Assembly (NCBI GenBank): GCA_947497145.1
Contig: CANMFQ010000003.1
Coordinates: forward strand, 1-64,000
DNA length: 64,000 bases
Source: an uncultured Flavobacteriaceae bacterium
GTDB taxonomy: Bacteria; Bacteroidota; Bacteroidia; Flavobacteriales; Flavobacteriaceae
Reading direction: 5' to 3'
Positions 28,876-38,565 of the stretch are shown here, piece after piece (position 1 is the first letter of the stretch; each line of letters opens with the position of its first letter). The notes beneath the pieces are model-generated. The model saw only the letters and a list, made by a program, of their open reading frames with translations, did no database searches and had not been told where the DNA came from. Both the position numbers and the translations under genes were made by a program.

Positions 28876-30495
28876 TTATTCAAAATTAGACTTAATATCT
28901 GTTAGATATTTATCTAACTCCTCCTTAACTCTCGGAAACAAAAATAACAAGCCAATCATATTCGGGAACACCAAAGCTAAAATCATAGCATCCGAAAATT
29001 TAATAACTGCATCTAATGTTGCCGCAGCACCAACAACTACAAACAATAAAAATAATATTTTATAAACAGTATCTGCGGTTTTACCTCTTCCAAAAAGGAA
29101 TTTCCATGATTGCAAGCCATAATACGACCACGAAATCATCGTTGAAAAAGCAAACATAATTATTGCTATAGTAAGAACATATCTAAAGCCAGGTATAACA
29201 GAATCATACGCCATAGAAGTCAAATCAACACCTCCAACATAGGTCTGAGAATCTGTCAACAATACAGTACTACCAACAGCATTACCATATTCAAAAGCAC
29301 CTGTATCCATATTAAAGAAAATAATCACTAAGGCAGTCATTGTACAAATAACCACAGTGTCAATAAAAGGCTCCAATAAGGCAACAACACCTTCACTAGC
29401 TGCGTATTTAGTTTTCACCGCTGAATGTGCAATTGCCGCAGAACCAGCTCCCGCTTCATTCGAAAATGCCGCTCTTTGAAAACCAACAATAATTACACCT
29501 AAAACACCACCAATTCCAGCAGCTGGAGTAAATGCGCCAGCGAAAATCATTTCAAAAGCATCACCCACATATTTAATATTTGCGAAAATGATGACCAAAG
29601 AAGCTATTACATAAATACCTGCCATAAAAGGAACAATCTTCTCTGTAACACTTGCTATCTTTTTTATACCTCCAATTATGACAATACCTACCAAAATAGC
29701 CATTACAACTCCAATACCTACACCTACAGCACCACCTTCAAGATTAAACATAGAAGTTAGTTGAACAGCAGCTTGATTAGATTGAAAAGCGTTTCCACCA
29801 CCAAAAGAAGCGCCAACACAAAGCACGGCAAAAAGAATTCCTAAAACTTTACCTAGACCTTTCATACCTCTTTCTTCCAAACCTTTCGAAAGATAATACA
29901 TAGGCCCACCATAAACAGTTCCGTCCGGCCCTACATCTCTAAATTTCACGCCTAATGTACATTCAACAAATTTTGTTGACATACCAATCAATCCACAAAT
30001 AATCATCCAGAAAGTAGCTCCAGGACCACCAAGAGCAATTGCGACAGCAACACCAGCAATATTACCAAGACCAACAGTACCAGAAACCGCAGTAGCTAAT
30101 GCTTGAAAATGACTCACTTCGCCTTCTTCACTTTCATCCCGTATGGTATCTGGTAAATCCCCATCAACAACATTAATGTCCGCCTTTTCAACCCCATGGT
30201 CATCCATTTCATCATACTTTCCACGAACGGTATTTATTGCTAGTCCAAATTTCGTCACCCCAGGTAACTTAAAAAAAATGGTAAAAAACGTAGCACCTAA
30301 AATCAATAATATCAGAACGATAGGAATATCATACCCGCCCAAACTAATAGGTGTAAGAACAATGCTCTCCCACTTAGTTGCTATGGGCATAAAGGCATCA
30401 TTTATTTTTTCATCCAATCCTTTATCAACAGCATCTTGTGCTATTGTTAAAAAAGGCAAAAACAATGTAAAAATGGTAAGAAGTTTATACTTCAT
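28876..30495 (-). CDS. Sodium:alanine symporter family protein (AGCS)
   Basis: A 539-residue inner membrane transporter of the alanine/glycine:cation symporter family, expected to import alanine or glycine with sodium. Recognised from SHFQALATAVSGTVGLGNIAG, GPGATFWMIICGLIGM, the GTVYGGPMYYLSKG region and AAFSNEAGAGSAAIAHSA. About ten to eleven membrane spans are visible. It carries an N-terminal extension of some 60 residues beginning with a signal-peptide-like stretch ending TIAQ, longer than most family members. It is the first gene of the unit with the ComEA-like protein and the acyl-CoA dehydrogenase. Confidence 0.93.
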   Translation of the reverse strand: MKYKLLTIFTLFLPFLTIAQDAVDKGLDEKINDAFMPIATKWESIVLTPISLGGYDIPIVLILLILGATFFTIFFKLPGVTKFGLAINTVRGKYDEMDDHGVEKADINVVDGDLPDTIRDESEEGEVSHFQALATAVSGTVGLGNIAGVAVAIALGGPGATFWMIICGLIGMSTKFVECTLGVKFRDVGPDGTVYGGPMYYLSKGLEERGMKGLGKVLGILFAVLCVGASFGGGNAFQSNQAAVQLTSMFNLEGGAVGVGIGVVMAILVGIVIIGGIKKIASVTEKIVPFMAGIYVIASLVIIFANIKYVGDAFEMIFAGAFTPAAGIGGVLGVIIVGFQRAAFSNEAGAGSAAIAHSAVKTKYAASEGVVALLEPFIDTVVICTMTALVIIFFNMDTGAFEYGNAVGSTVLLTDSQTYVGGVDLTSMAYDSVIPGFRYVLTIAIIMFAFSTMISWSYYGLQSWKFLFGRGKTADTVYKILFLLFVVVGAAATLDAVIKFSDAMILALVFPNMIGLLFLFPRVKEELDKYLTDIKSNFE

Positions 30496-30579
30496 AGTAT
30501 TGAGTTTTGGTTTGTTTTATTAGTTAGTAAGGCGACAATATCTTAAAAATTAAGATTAGAATCAAATAATATGAACAAA

Positions 30580-31602
30580 TTAACTTGTTGGACTTCCGTC
30601 AATATGAAACATTTCATTCAATTTTTTAATTTGTTCCGGACGCCCTAAGACGATTACTTTACTTTTAGGTTGGAGCTGCAAATCGGCTTCTGGATTTATA
30701 ATATACTCTCCATCGGGTGCAATATAACCTATTATAGTACAGCCTGTTTTATTTCTTAGATCTAAATCACGAAGCGAATTGCAATCTACCTGATCAGAAA
30801 AATCTTCAATAGCCACTTCTTCTAAGTTGGTCGTATGCTCACCTTCTACTGATAACTTGTCCATAAAAGTGATTAAATCAGGCATTACAACCAGCGAGGC
30901 CATGTGATCGCCGCCAATTTTATCAGGCATAATTACCTTGTTCGCTCCTGCTAACACCAACTTTTTCTGAGAGGCGGCTAATGACGCTCGACTGATAATA
31001 AATAGATTTTTGTTTAATTGCCTTGCAGAGAGCACAAGAAATAAATTGGCAGCATCATCAGGCATAGCAGCTATTAAAAACTGTGCTTTTTCAATACCGG
31101 CTTCAATCAAAATATCATCTTCATTAGCATCACCTTCTATAAAAAGCACCTCATCTTCATGCTTTTCAATAACTTCTTTATTTCGCTCTATAACCACAAA
31201 TGGCTTTCTATATGCTGTAAGACGATCACCAGCCTGCATGCCATTTCTGCCGTACCCACAAACGACGACATGGTTTGATAAACTTTTTATTTTATGTTTC
31301 ACTTTTTTCTTTTTTAAAAGTTGAAGAGAATTTCTACCCAAAAGATACTCAGTAATGACAGATATTGCAAAACCCAGTATAAAAACGCTTGCTAAAATTA
31401 AAATAACTGTAAAAATTCTAGATGCTTCATCTAAAGGTTGTACTTCTTGAAAACCAACAGTTGACATGGTTATTACAGTCATGTACAGCGCATCAACCCA
31501 AGAATAATCAGAAACAAACCGATAGCCTAGCACGCCAAATATAACCACGGTAAGCATAAGCCACAGCGCAAGATATATCTTAGAACGGGATAATTGTATC
31601 AT
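30580..31602 (-). CDS. Potassium channel protein with RCK (TrkA-N/TrkA-C) domains
   Basis: A 340-residue channel subunit. It has two membrane helices (about 9-26 and 63-88) with a pore loop between, then an RCK domain with nucleotide motif VVVCGYGRNG (about 112-121) and a TrkA-C domain near the end (about 255-335). The selectivity filter reads TVGFQE where the canonical sequence is TVGYGD, a notable change at the two outer positions. Gating by ligand binding to the RCK domains is typical of this family. It is the last gene of a unit with the PspC-domain gene (2-base gap) and the DUF2851 gene. Confidence 0.9.
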   Translation of the reverse strand: MIQLSRSKIYLALWLMLTVVIFGVLGYRFVSDYSWVDALYMTVITMSTVGFQEVQPLDEASRIFTVILILASVFILGFAISVITEYLLGRNSLQLLKKKKVKHKIKSLSNHVVVCGYGRNGMQAGDRLTAYRKPFVVIERNKEVIEKHEDEVLFIEGDANEDDILIEAGIEKAQFLIAAMPDDAANLFLVLSARQLNKNLFIISRASLAASQKKLVLAGANKVIMPDKIGGDHMASLVVMPDLITFMDKLSVEGEHTTNLEEVAIEDFSDQVDCNSLRDLDLRNKTGCTIIGYIAPDGEYIINPEADLQLQPKSKVIVLGRPEQIKKLNEMFHIDGSPTS

Positions 31603-31604
31603 AT

Positions 31605-31838
31605 TTAGAGGTCAAAAACAGAAGTTCTTTTGGTATAAATAAGATCTTTTATTCGCAACCAAAATGCTAAAAAAAGATAAAGTGCAAAACCAAAACCCAC
31701 CGTAACAAACGTAAGATAAATAAACGAGGTGCGCACTACCCTTGCTCGTATACCTAAGCGCTCAGCAATACGCCTGCACACCTCAAAACCACGTTTTTGA
31801 AAATAATACAAGAGTTGGTAGAAAATTTTCATATTCAA
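31605..31838 (-). CDS. PspC domain protein (small membrane protein)
   Basis: A 77-residue protein with the PspC pattern: a short amphipathic part (CRRIAERLGIRARVVRTSF) followed by one or two membrane spans (about 38-64). PspC proteins elsewhere belong to envelope-stress responses; this stand-alone short version has no PspA neighbour here. It lies two bases from each neighbour in the unit with DUF2851 and the potassium channel, implying translational coupling. Confidence 0.8.
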   Translation of the reverse strand: MNMKIFYQLLYYFQKRGFEVCRRIAERLGIRARVVRTSFIYLTFVTVGFGFALYLFLAFWLRIKDLIYTKRTSVFDL

Positions 31839-31840
31839 AA

Positions 31841-33124
31841 TTAATCATTTTCACGTAATAAACTACTTCCTACTTGGCAATCTAAACATCTATTTACGAA
31901 GCAATATTTTTTATACATTTGAAGCATCGCCTGACTATCTTTAGCATTTTTTACTTGCACACCGTGCTTTTTAAAATTTGAAAGAATTGAATTATCCTCG
32001 GCTTTAATAGTTGTACTTATTTGAATAATTTCTTCATTTATCTCTTTACCCAAATGCTTGGCATAACAAAACTTCAAAGGAATAATTGCATTGATAATTA
32101 GTAAGTCGACAAACTTCTTAGTTAGTTTTTTTGTGCTTTTCTTTGAAGTTTTGCCAAAGGTGAAATGATCATTCCAGTACAAACTAGCACTCACATCAAA
32201 CAAGCGGTATAAATCTTCAAGGTTAGTCGTATTTACAATAACATTAAAAAGATGCTGCTTTTTAGTATACACATTAGCTAGTTGCGAAAGGCGAAGTGTA
32301 GGAAAATTTGGCGGACGAAGTTTAAAGAATTGCGGCTGTACCACTTCAGTATCGATAAGGCTGAATTTATGTTTCAAATATCCATACTCCTTTTTCAACT
32401 GAAGGTAATATTGATCTACAATGGTATCATCTTCTAATAAGTGACTCATACCCATAAAAACACTTTCCAATTGAAATACATCTGCCTGTAATTTTCGAAC
32501 CACCGAAAAATCTATAGCATTAGCAAGACTCAAAAACGCACCTCCATTAACATTCAAACCAAAATTCTTCAACAGCAGTGCAAACAAAACCTGCTCCCAG
32601 TTATTATTAGATTTTTCAAGAAGCTCAAAAATAAAAGCTGATTTCTCCTCCAAACGTTCAAAATACAATCGTTCTAACCAGTTTTGAAAAACAAAGTCTT
32701 CTATTTTAGCAATATCATTTTCGCAGTTGATAAAGCGTTTTTGTTTTGTATCAAACAGCTTTTGATAGGCTGACAAAACTTCCTTTGAAATATAATTTTT
32801 AAGTTCTAGCGTAGGAATTTCAGTGCCATCTTTTCTAAACACAGCTACATCATCATGCCAAACTACATGCAAAATCACCGAATCGTAATTAGCATCATCT
32901 TCATGACGATGCGCATACCAATCAGAAGCATTCACATGTATTTCTACATTCCCTGCCCACAATTGACCGCCTATATTAATTTTTGCATTAAAAAAATCAG
33001 GCCCTGCCAAATGATTATGCATTCCCGTATGCAGCACAGCTACCGCCTCATTTTTAGAAGTCGTCAATCTTGCCAACTGAAACTTTTTATACTTCCATAT
33101 AAAATGTAGCAAGTCTTCTTTCAC
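31841..33124 (-). CDS. DUF2851 family protein
   Basis: A 427-residue soluble protein of the DUF2851 family, common and conserved in Bacteroidota and of unknown function. Recognised from the N-terminal HTGMHNHLAGPDFFNAKI and the following VEIHVNASDWYAHRHEDD and VILHVVWHDD segments, rich in conserved His and Asp. The C-terminus carries four Cys (CFVNRCLDCQVGSSLL and the Cys before it), a possible metal site. The start is a GTG at 33124. It is the first gene of the unit with the PspC gene and the potassium channel. Confidence 0.88.
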   Translation of the reverse strand: MKEDLLHFIWKYKKFQLARLTTSKNEAVAVLHTGMHNHLAGPDFFNAKINIGGQLWAGNVEIHVNASDWYAHRHEDDANYDSVILHVVWHDDVAVFRKDGTEIPTLELKNYISKEVLSAYQKLFDTKQKRFINCENDIAKIEDFVFQNWLERLYFERLEEKSAFIFELLEKSNNNWEQVLFALLLKNFGLNVNGGAFLSLANAIDFSVVRKLQADVFQLESVFMGMSHLLEDDTIVDQYYLQLKKEYGYLKHKFSLIDTEVVQPQFFKLRPPNFPTLRLSQLANVYTKKQHLFNVIVNTTNLEDLYRLFDVSASLYWNDHFTFGKTSKKSTKKLTKKFVDLLIINAIIPLKFCYAKHLGKEINEEIIQISTTIKAEDNSILSNFKKHGVQVKNAKDSQAMLQMYKKYCFVNRCLDCQVGSSLLREND

Positions 33125-33215
33125 AACTTAAGATATTGGTATTTGGTTATTAAATCTACTTTAATGAACTAAATATACTACAGTTAAATGGCATTAGCTA
33201 CACTAAACCATAAAA

Positions 33216-33243
33216 AAACAAGCCTCATTTAAGAAGCTTGTTT
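33216..33243 (-). terminator. Terminator after the rhodanese gene
   Basis: AAACAAGC and GCTTGTTT form an 8-bp stem with a 12-nt loop. On the minus strand the stem runs into TTTTTTT. It lies about 115 bases after the rhodanese stop and upstream of the DUF2851 gene. Confidence 0.7.
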
Positions 33244-33358
33244 GTGAAAATTTATACCATTACAAACAAATGATCAAAAACCAAAGGTCGCAGTATCATT
33301 AAAAAACCAAAATAATCAATTAGTATCAGCCCCAATAAAAAAACACTAGCGACACTAT

Positions 33359-33670
33359 TTACTCAGCCACTTCACCTTCCCAATTCATAAAACCACCTTC
33401 TAAATTGAATACATTTTCAAAACCTATGCTATTCATAATAGCACATGCTTGACCACTACGGTTTCCACTTCTACAGTACACATAGTAGTTTTTACTCTTA
33501 TCTAATTCTTGCAACTGATCAATAAACTCTTGACCCAAATAAATATCAATATGCTTCGCATCGGGAATATAACCATCTGCCACTTCATCATCTGTACGCA
33601 CATCTAAGATACATGCGTTATCATCTTTTTCTAACTGTGCTACCCACTCTTCTTGAGATAAATCTGCCAT
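33359..33670 (-). CDS. Single-domain rhodanese-like protein
   Basis: A 103-residue rhodanese domain. The active-site loop reads VYCRSGNRSGQA with the catalytic Cys. The CH2-type motifs CILDVRTDDEVADGYIPDA and the C-terminal FNLEGGFMNWEGEV are complete. Such small proteins carry sulfane sulfur or transfer it to thiols; the substrate is not known. It appears to be a single-gene unit with a terminator downstream. Confidence 0.93.
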   Translation of the reverse strand: MADLSQEEWVAQLEKDDNACILDVRTDDEVADGYIPDAKHIDIYLGQEFIDQLQELDKSKNYYVYCRSGNRSGQACAIMNSIGFENVFNLEGGFMNWEGEVAE

Positions 33671-34047
33671 TTCTATATTTTTTTAAGGTATAAAAATAGT
33701 GCATTATTTATAATATTCCTTACACCACATCTGGTGTTTTTCTCTAGTTTTATGTCGCTTTCTTGATTCAAGCTTTATAAAGCGCAACAAAACGCTACCT
33801 TTTTGAACCTTTCATATGGCAAGCCTACGATAATTATTGAAGAAAGCGAGCTTACCGTTATAATTTTGGAATAGCCTATATTTCCATGCACCTGATTTAT
33901 GCTTATAGGCTGAGAAATCATCACAAAGGAGTTACTTCTTCATAAGTAATCGCATAAACACCCTTCTGTGTTAAAGGTTTATCAAAAATTTATATACATA
34001 TCTATATTTATTGCTAAATTCGCCACATCTGTTAATTTAACTAGTAC
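33671..34047. other. Divergent intergenic region, 377 bases
   Basis: Contains the promoter area of the rhodanese gene (left) and of the DUF2723 gene (right), where TAAATTCG at about 34013 resembles a -7 box. A small hairpin ACACCA-CATC-TGGTGT followed by T lies at 33722-33737. No gene is supported. Confidence 0.5.
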
Positions 34048-37000
34048 ATGTTTTCAAAGAACTTCGAAAAGTGGGACTCCATTCTAGGATGGGTCGTTTT
34101 TTTTATCGCCTTCATTACTTACTTTATCACTGTAGAACCTACCAGTAGTTTTTGGGATGCTGGTGAGTATATTTCTACCTCAGCAAAGTTGCAGGTAGGC
34201 CACCCTCCAGGAGCGCCCCTCATGCAAATGATTGGTGCCTTTTTTGCCATGTTTGCCTTTGGCAATGATTTACTAGTGGCCAGAATGGTGAATTTTGTTT
34301 CGGGAGCGTCAAGTGCTTTCACCATACTGTTTATGTTTTGGACGATCACTAATTTGGTTCGAAAACTCATAAACAAAAATGACAAACTTACTAATGGCAG
34401 CGCCATTGCTATTTTAGGAAGTGGGCTCGTAGGTAGCCTTGCCTTCACCTTCTCTGACAGCTTTTGGTTTAATGCAGTAGAAACCGAAGTATATGCCATG
34501 GCAAGTTTAATCATGTCATTACTCTTGTGGCTAGGTTTGAAATGGATTGACAATATCGACCACCCAAGAGGCAACAAATGGCTCGTTTTAATCTCTTTTG
34601 TAATAGGCTTGACCTTTGGAGTACAATTTATGGGCTTTTTAGCAATACCTTCTATTGGGTTGCTTTACTATTTTAAAAAATACAAAACGGTCACAGTAAA
34701 AAACTTTTTAATTGCCAACATTTCGGTAATTGCAATTTTAATGTTGGTATACAAATTCTCGCTCACCTACGTGCTTAAATTATTTGGTTGGGGAGAAGTG
34801 TTTTTTATTAATAACGTCGGACTCCCCTTCAATTCAGGAACGGCAATTATCTTTATTCTTTTTGTTGCTGCATTCTATTTTGGGTTAAACTATACACGTA
34901 AAAATCAATTCAAAACAGCCAACACCATCGTATTGTGTTTGATGTTTTTGTTTTTGGGTTTTTCTTCGTGGATCATGCTTCCTATTCGTGCAAATGCCCA
35001 TGTTGTAATCAATGAAAATGACCCTTCTGACGCACGTTCGCTATTAGCATATTACAACAGGGAGCAATACCCTGGGGTTGACAGTCCAATATATGGTGCT
35101 TACTATTCAGCTGCTTTTGCTCCTAACGGAGAAAATAAAGACGGCGCACCCAAGTACGAGCGTGACGAAAAGTTAGGCAAATATGTAATTGTAAATCACT
35201 GGAAAAATTCAGTACCAGGAGATAATGAAGACCATGTAGGTTTTTTACCCAGAATGTGGAGCACTCAGCATGCTAAAAACTACATGAAGTACTTTGGTCC
35301 ACTAGACTTTAAAATGAAAAAGTCGAACAAAGAATTACAACAAGCCATTAACCAAGTGAAAGATGGCTACGCCAATGGTGAAATTGATACCGATCAATAT
35401 ATTAGTTTCATCAGACGTTTTGAAGAATACTTAGACGTTCAACCCCCTTCAGTTTGGGAAAACATTCAATACATGTTTGAGTTTCAATTTGGCTATATGT
35501 ATTGGCGTTATTTCATGTGGAATTTCACAGGAAAACAAAACGATGTTCAAGGACGCTATAATGACAACGGAAACTGGATAAGTGGTTTTGATTTCATCGA
35601 CGGTATACGCCCCAATATTGGTAGTCAAGAAAACCTTCCGAGCGACATTAAAAATAACAAAGGCAGAAATACCTATTATTTTTTACCTTTATTCTTAGGT
35701 ATCATTGGTCTGGTATTTCAAATCTCGCGAAATCCAAAGCAATTTTGGGTACTCCTTGTATTCTTTCTCTTTACAGGACTAGCTATTCAATTCTACACCA
35801 ACCCTTATATTTTTCAACCCCGAGAACGGGATTATTCGCTTGTAGGCTCCTTCTACGTTTTTGCACTATGGATTGGCTTAGGTGTATACGCACTTTTTGA
35901 CGAAGCTCGTAAATTTATCACCCCAAAAATAGCAGCCCCTATCATTACGGCCATTTGCCTGTTGGCAGTACCTACGCTTATGGCATACCAAAACTGGGAT
36001 GACCATGACAGATCAAATCGATATACAGCTCAATCTACAGCAAAAGCATACTTAGATTCCTGCCAAAAAGATGCTGGAGCCATGATTTTTACTATCGGAG
36101 ACAACGACACCTTTCCTCTTTGGTATGCGCAAGAAATTGAGGGGTATCGTACCGATGTACGTGTTATTTGCACCAGCCTATTTGAAACAGACTGGTATGT
36201 AGACCAAATGAAACGTAAAGCCTATGAAAGCGATCCTATTCCTTCACAAATTACCCACGAAAAGTATCGCACAGGAAATAGAGATGTACTGTATTTTCAA
36301 GATGCCAATAAACTTTTTAATAAAGAGGTAACAGAAAGCAGGTGGAGCGTTAAGGCCTTTATAGATTGGATTGATGGCGATCGCCCTGAAACAAAGTTTA
36401 AATACTACTTAGAAAAACAAGGTGCTGACACTTACGGATACTCTGATGATGTCTTAAATTTTGTTTACTACCCAACCAAAAAACTGCGCATTCCTGTTAA
36501 CAAAACAAACGTGTTAGAAAGTGGCTTGGTAAAAGCCAAAGATTCGGCGCTTATTGTAGATTATATTGATATTGATTTACCAAATATCATCACCAAAAAA
36601 AGTATGATGATGTTAGATATTATTGCCAATAACGATTGGAAACGCCCTATTTATTTTTCAGGAGGTAGTTTTGATGATGCTGAATTTATATGGATGAAAG
36701 ATTACCTACAGCTTGATGGGCTTGCCTATAAGCTAGTACCCATAAAAACAGAACGCCCCAATGGTTTTGAAATGGGAAGAATTGATACTGATTTGATGTA
36801 TGATATTGTAAAAAAATGGGATTGGGGTAACGCTGGTGACCCTAACATCTATCATGATACGCAAACCCGAATACAGGGTGTTACCTATCGTGGAAATCTT
36901 GCCCGACTCATGGAAGCCCTTATCAAGGAAGGTAAAATAGAAAAGGCAAAAGATGTAATCGACATTTCTTTAACCAATATGCCTTTGGATCAATTTGGCT

Positions 37001-37422
37001 ATTACACCTTAGTAGAGCCCTTCATTGATGGCTATTACAAGGTTGGCGAAACAGGAAAGGCCCGCGAGCTGTATGACCGTTTAAAAAACAAATACATTGA
37101 AAGATTAGACTACTACGGATCAATTCCTTACGATGAAAAAATACGGCACGGTGAAAACATCTTAGATGATATGACCGCTTACCGAAGACTTGTAGACATC
37201 TTAGTTACCAATAAAGATCGTGAAAAAGGAGAATCAGAAACCTTATTATTTAATGAGTATTTTGATAAGTTTTATGCCGATAATTTCGAGGAAGAAGAAG
37301 AAATTTTATCGCCATTAGACCCTGATTTAATAGACAGTAACTCTGTTATAGATAGCACGGCAAATGATACGCTACAAAGCGAACAAAAAACAGACAGTAC
37401 AGCACTACTAGAAAGCAACTAG
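34048..37422 (+). CDS. DUF2723 family membrane protein (TMEM260/glycosyltransferase-like)
   Basis: A 1124-residue protein. The N-terminal DUF2723 domain shows SSFWDAGEYISTSAKLQVGH followed by PPGAPL, the family signature resembling polyprenyl-phosphate-sugar-dependent transferases. About 11 membrane spans lie within residues 15-330 and 540-650. The remainder is a large soluble part facing outside, with TPR-like helices near the end (about 950-1060). The tail (about 1085-1124) is Asp/Ser/Thr-rich. The human relative TMEM260 is a protein O-mannosyltransferase; Bacteroidota O-glycosylate many exported proteins, so a role in envelope protein glycosylation is plausible but inferred. A single-gene unit. 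A strong hairpin spans its stop codon. Confidence 0.9.
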   Translation: MFSKNFEKWDSILGWVVFFIAFITYFITVEPTSSFWDAGEYISTSAKLQVGHPPGAPLMQMIGAFFAMFAFGNDLLVARMVNFVSGASSAFTILFMFWTITNLVRKLINKNDKLTNGSAIAILGSGLVGSLAFTFSDSFWFNAVETEVYAMASLIMSLLLWLGLKWIDNIDHPRGNKWLVLISFVIGLTFGVQFMGFLAIPSIGLLYYFKKYKTVTVKNFLIANISVIAILMLVYKFSLTYVLKLFGWGEVFFINNVGLPFNSGTAIIFILFVAAFYFGLNYTRKNQFKTANTIVLCLMFLFLGFSSWIMLPIRANAHVVINENDPSDARSLLAYYNREQYPGVDSPIYGAYYSAAFAPNGENKDGAPKYERDEKLGKYVIVNHWKNSVPGDNEDHVGFLPRMWSTQHAKNYMKYFGPLDFKMKKSNKELQQAINQVKDGYANGEIDTDQYISFIRRFEEYLDVQPPSVWENIQYMFEFQFGYMYWRYFMWNFTGKQNDVQGRYNDNGNWISGFDFIDGIRPNIGSQENLPSDIKNNKGRNTYYFLPLFLGIIGLVFQISRNPKQFWVLLVFFLFTGLAIQFYTNPYIFQPRERDYSLVGSFYVFALWIGLGVYALFDEARKFITPKIAAPIITAICLLAVPTLMAYQNWDDHDRSNRYTAQSTAKAYLDSCQKDAGAMIFTIGDNDTFPLWYAQEIEGYRTDVRVICTSLFETDWYVDQMKRKAYESDPIPSQITHEKYRTGNRDVLYFQDANKLFNKEVTESRWSVKAFIDWIDGDRPETKFKYYLEKQGADTYGYSDDVLNFVYYPTKKLRIPVNKTNVLESGLVKAKDSALIVDYIDIDLPNIITKKSMMMLDIIANNDWKRPIYFSGGSFDDAEFIWMKDYLQLDGLAYKLVPIKTERPNGFEMGRIDTDLMYDIVKKWDWGNAGDPNIYHDTQTRIQGVTYRGNLARLMEALIKEGKIEKAKDVIDISLTNMPLDQFGYYTLVEPFIDGYYKVGETGKARELYDRLKNKYIERLDYYGSIPYDEKIRHGENILDDMTAYRRLVDILVTNKDREKGESETLLFNEYFDKFYADNFEEEEEILSPLDPDLIDSNSVIDSTANDTLQSEQKTDSTALLESN

Positions 37423-37433
37423 TAGCGCTGTAC
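37397..37433. other. Long hairpin spanning the stop codon of the DUF2723 gene
   Basis: GTACAGC-A-CTACTAG (37397-37411) and CTAGTAG-C-GCTGTAC (37419-37433) form 14 base pairs around one mismatch with a 7-nt loop. The TAG stop at 37420-37422 lies in the right arm. No T-run follows on the plus strand. It may act as an mRNA 3'-end stabiliser. Confidence 0.55.
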
Positions 37434-37777
37434 GTTATGTTATAACTATTCGAATTATATTGCAGCTGCCTACTAAACAAATAGGCTTTCATATAATACT
37501 ACTTTCATAAAAAGCACATGCTAAAATTTAGCAATGTCTTTCTCTGTGATATACGTATTAAAATACCTGTTAGCAAAAAAAATATTGCTCTCTTCTTTTA
37601 TATATCTCTTATAGAAAAGCACATAAACCACTTTATTATAGTTGTACTTCGAATTACCATTAACACCAATTTTAGCTACTACCTATCAACTCACACCAAC
37701 AAAACGACAGTTGAGTAATCATAAATAGGCATAGTGTCCTTATTACGTGAATTTTGAGTCACTTAAAACAACGTAAA
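37423..37777. other. Intergenic region, 355 bases
   Basis: Between the DUF2723 gene and a small membrane protein gene. Apart from the hairpin at its left edge I see no supported gene, RNA or clear promoter box. Short open frames here lack any family resemblance. Confidence 0.4.
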
Positions 37778-38410
37778 ATGGAAAAAACAATACAATTATT
37801 TATTTACATTCATGCATCCTTTGGAGGCGTTGCCTTAATCGCAGGACTAATAGCTATGCTGGCAAAAAAAGGAAAAACAGCGCATAAAAAATCTGGACTA
37901 GTTTTTTTCTATTCCATGATATCATCTGGCCTTATTGCTATGACAGTTGCTATTTTGCCAAATCATGAAAGTCCATTTTTGTTTGCGGTCGGTATTTTTA
38001 GTTTGTATTTCGTTTTAACAGGAAACAACGCCTTAAAATACAAGAAAGCCAATGTAGATTTAAAATTCGATAAACTGATAGCCATGATTATGATTATCGC
38101 AGGATTTTTAATGATTACACTCCCTATTATACTAACTCAAAGCTTTAATATCATTCTTCTAGTTTTTGCACTAGTAGGTATCACATTTTCTGTGAGAGAT
38201 TTGATGCTATTCAAAAAACCAGAGCAACTAAAAAAAGTATGGTTAAAATTACATTTAGGCAAAATGATTGGAGGCTATATTTCAGCCACCACAGCATTTG
38301 TAGTAACAAATAGTTTTTTTCCTGGTATTTATGGTTGGTTCATTCCAGGAATTATCGGAGGATTTGTAATTTTCTATTGGATAAAAAAAGTACAAAAGAA
38401 AGCGCTATGA
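37778..38410 (+). CDS. Six- to seven-span membrane protein, unknown function (DUF2306-like)
   Basis: A 210-residue very hydrophobic protein. I start it at the ATG at 37778; a TTG 24 bases upstream gives an extra MSHLKQRK and is less likely. Membrane spans are visible at about 8-28, 40-58, 65-85, 98-118, 123-143 and 170-205. The opening YIHASFGGVALIAGLIAM and the loop KKGKTAHKKSGLVFFYSM, with conserved His residues, resemble DUF2306-type membrane proteins, some of which may bind haem; I treat this as a weak resemblance. It seems to be a single-gene unit. Confidence 0.7.
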   Translation: MEKTIQLFIYIHASFGGVALIAGLIAMLAKKGKTAHKKSGLVFFYSMISSGLIAMTVAILPNHESPFLFAVGIFSLYFVLTGNNALKYKKANVDLKFDKLIAMIMIIAGFLMITLPIILTQSFNIILLVFALVGITFSVRDLMLFKKPEQLKKVWLKLHLGKMIGGYISATTAFVVTNSFFPGIYGWFIPGIIGGFVIFYWIKKVQKKAL

Positions 38411-38565
38411 TCAACTCTCATCAAAGAGGTCTATTTAGGTTTCACAAAACATGAGGATTCTTTTGATACCACGCTAAAAAAAGCACTTATTTGGCAATCT
38501 TAAAAAGCCATAACTGCTAGGCCATCAAAACAACCTTAGCTCAAAAGCACAATCAAGACAACCCT

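Noticed and set aside
33722-33742. Small hairpin followed by T (ACACCA/TGGTGT) as a terminator
   Set aside because: No plus-strand gene lies upstream, the stem is short, and it is in a divergent promoter region.
37518-37718. 66-residue plus-strand frame downstream of the DUF2723 gene
   Set aside because: AT-rich random-looking composition, no promoter or family signal.
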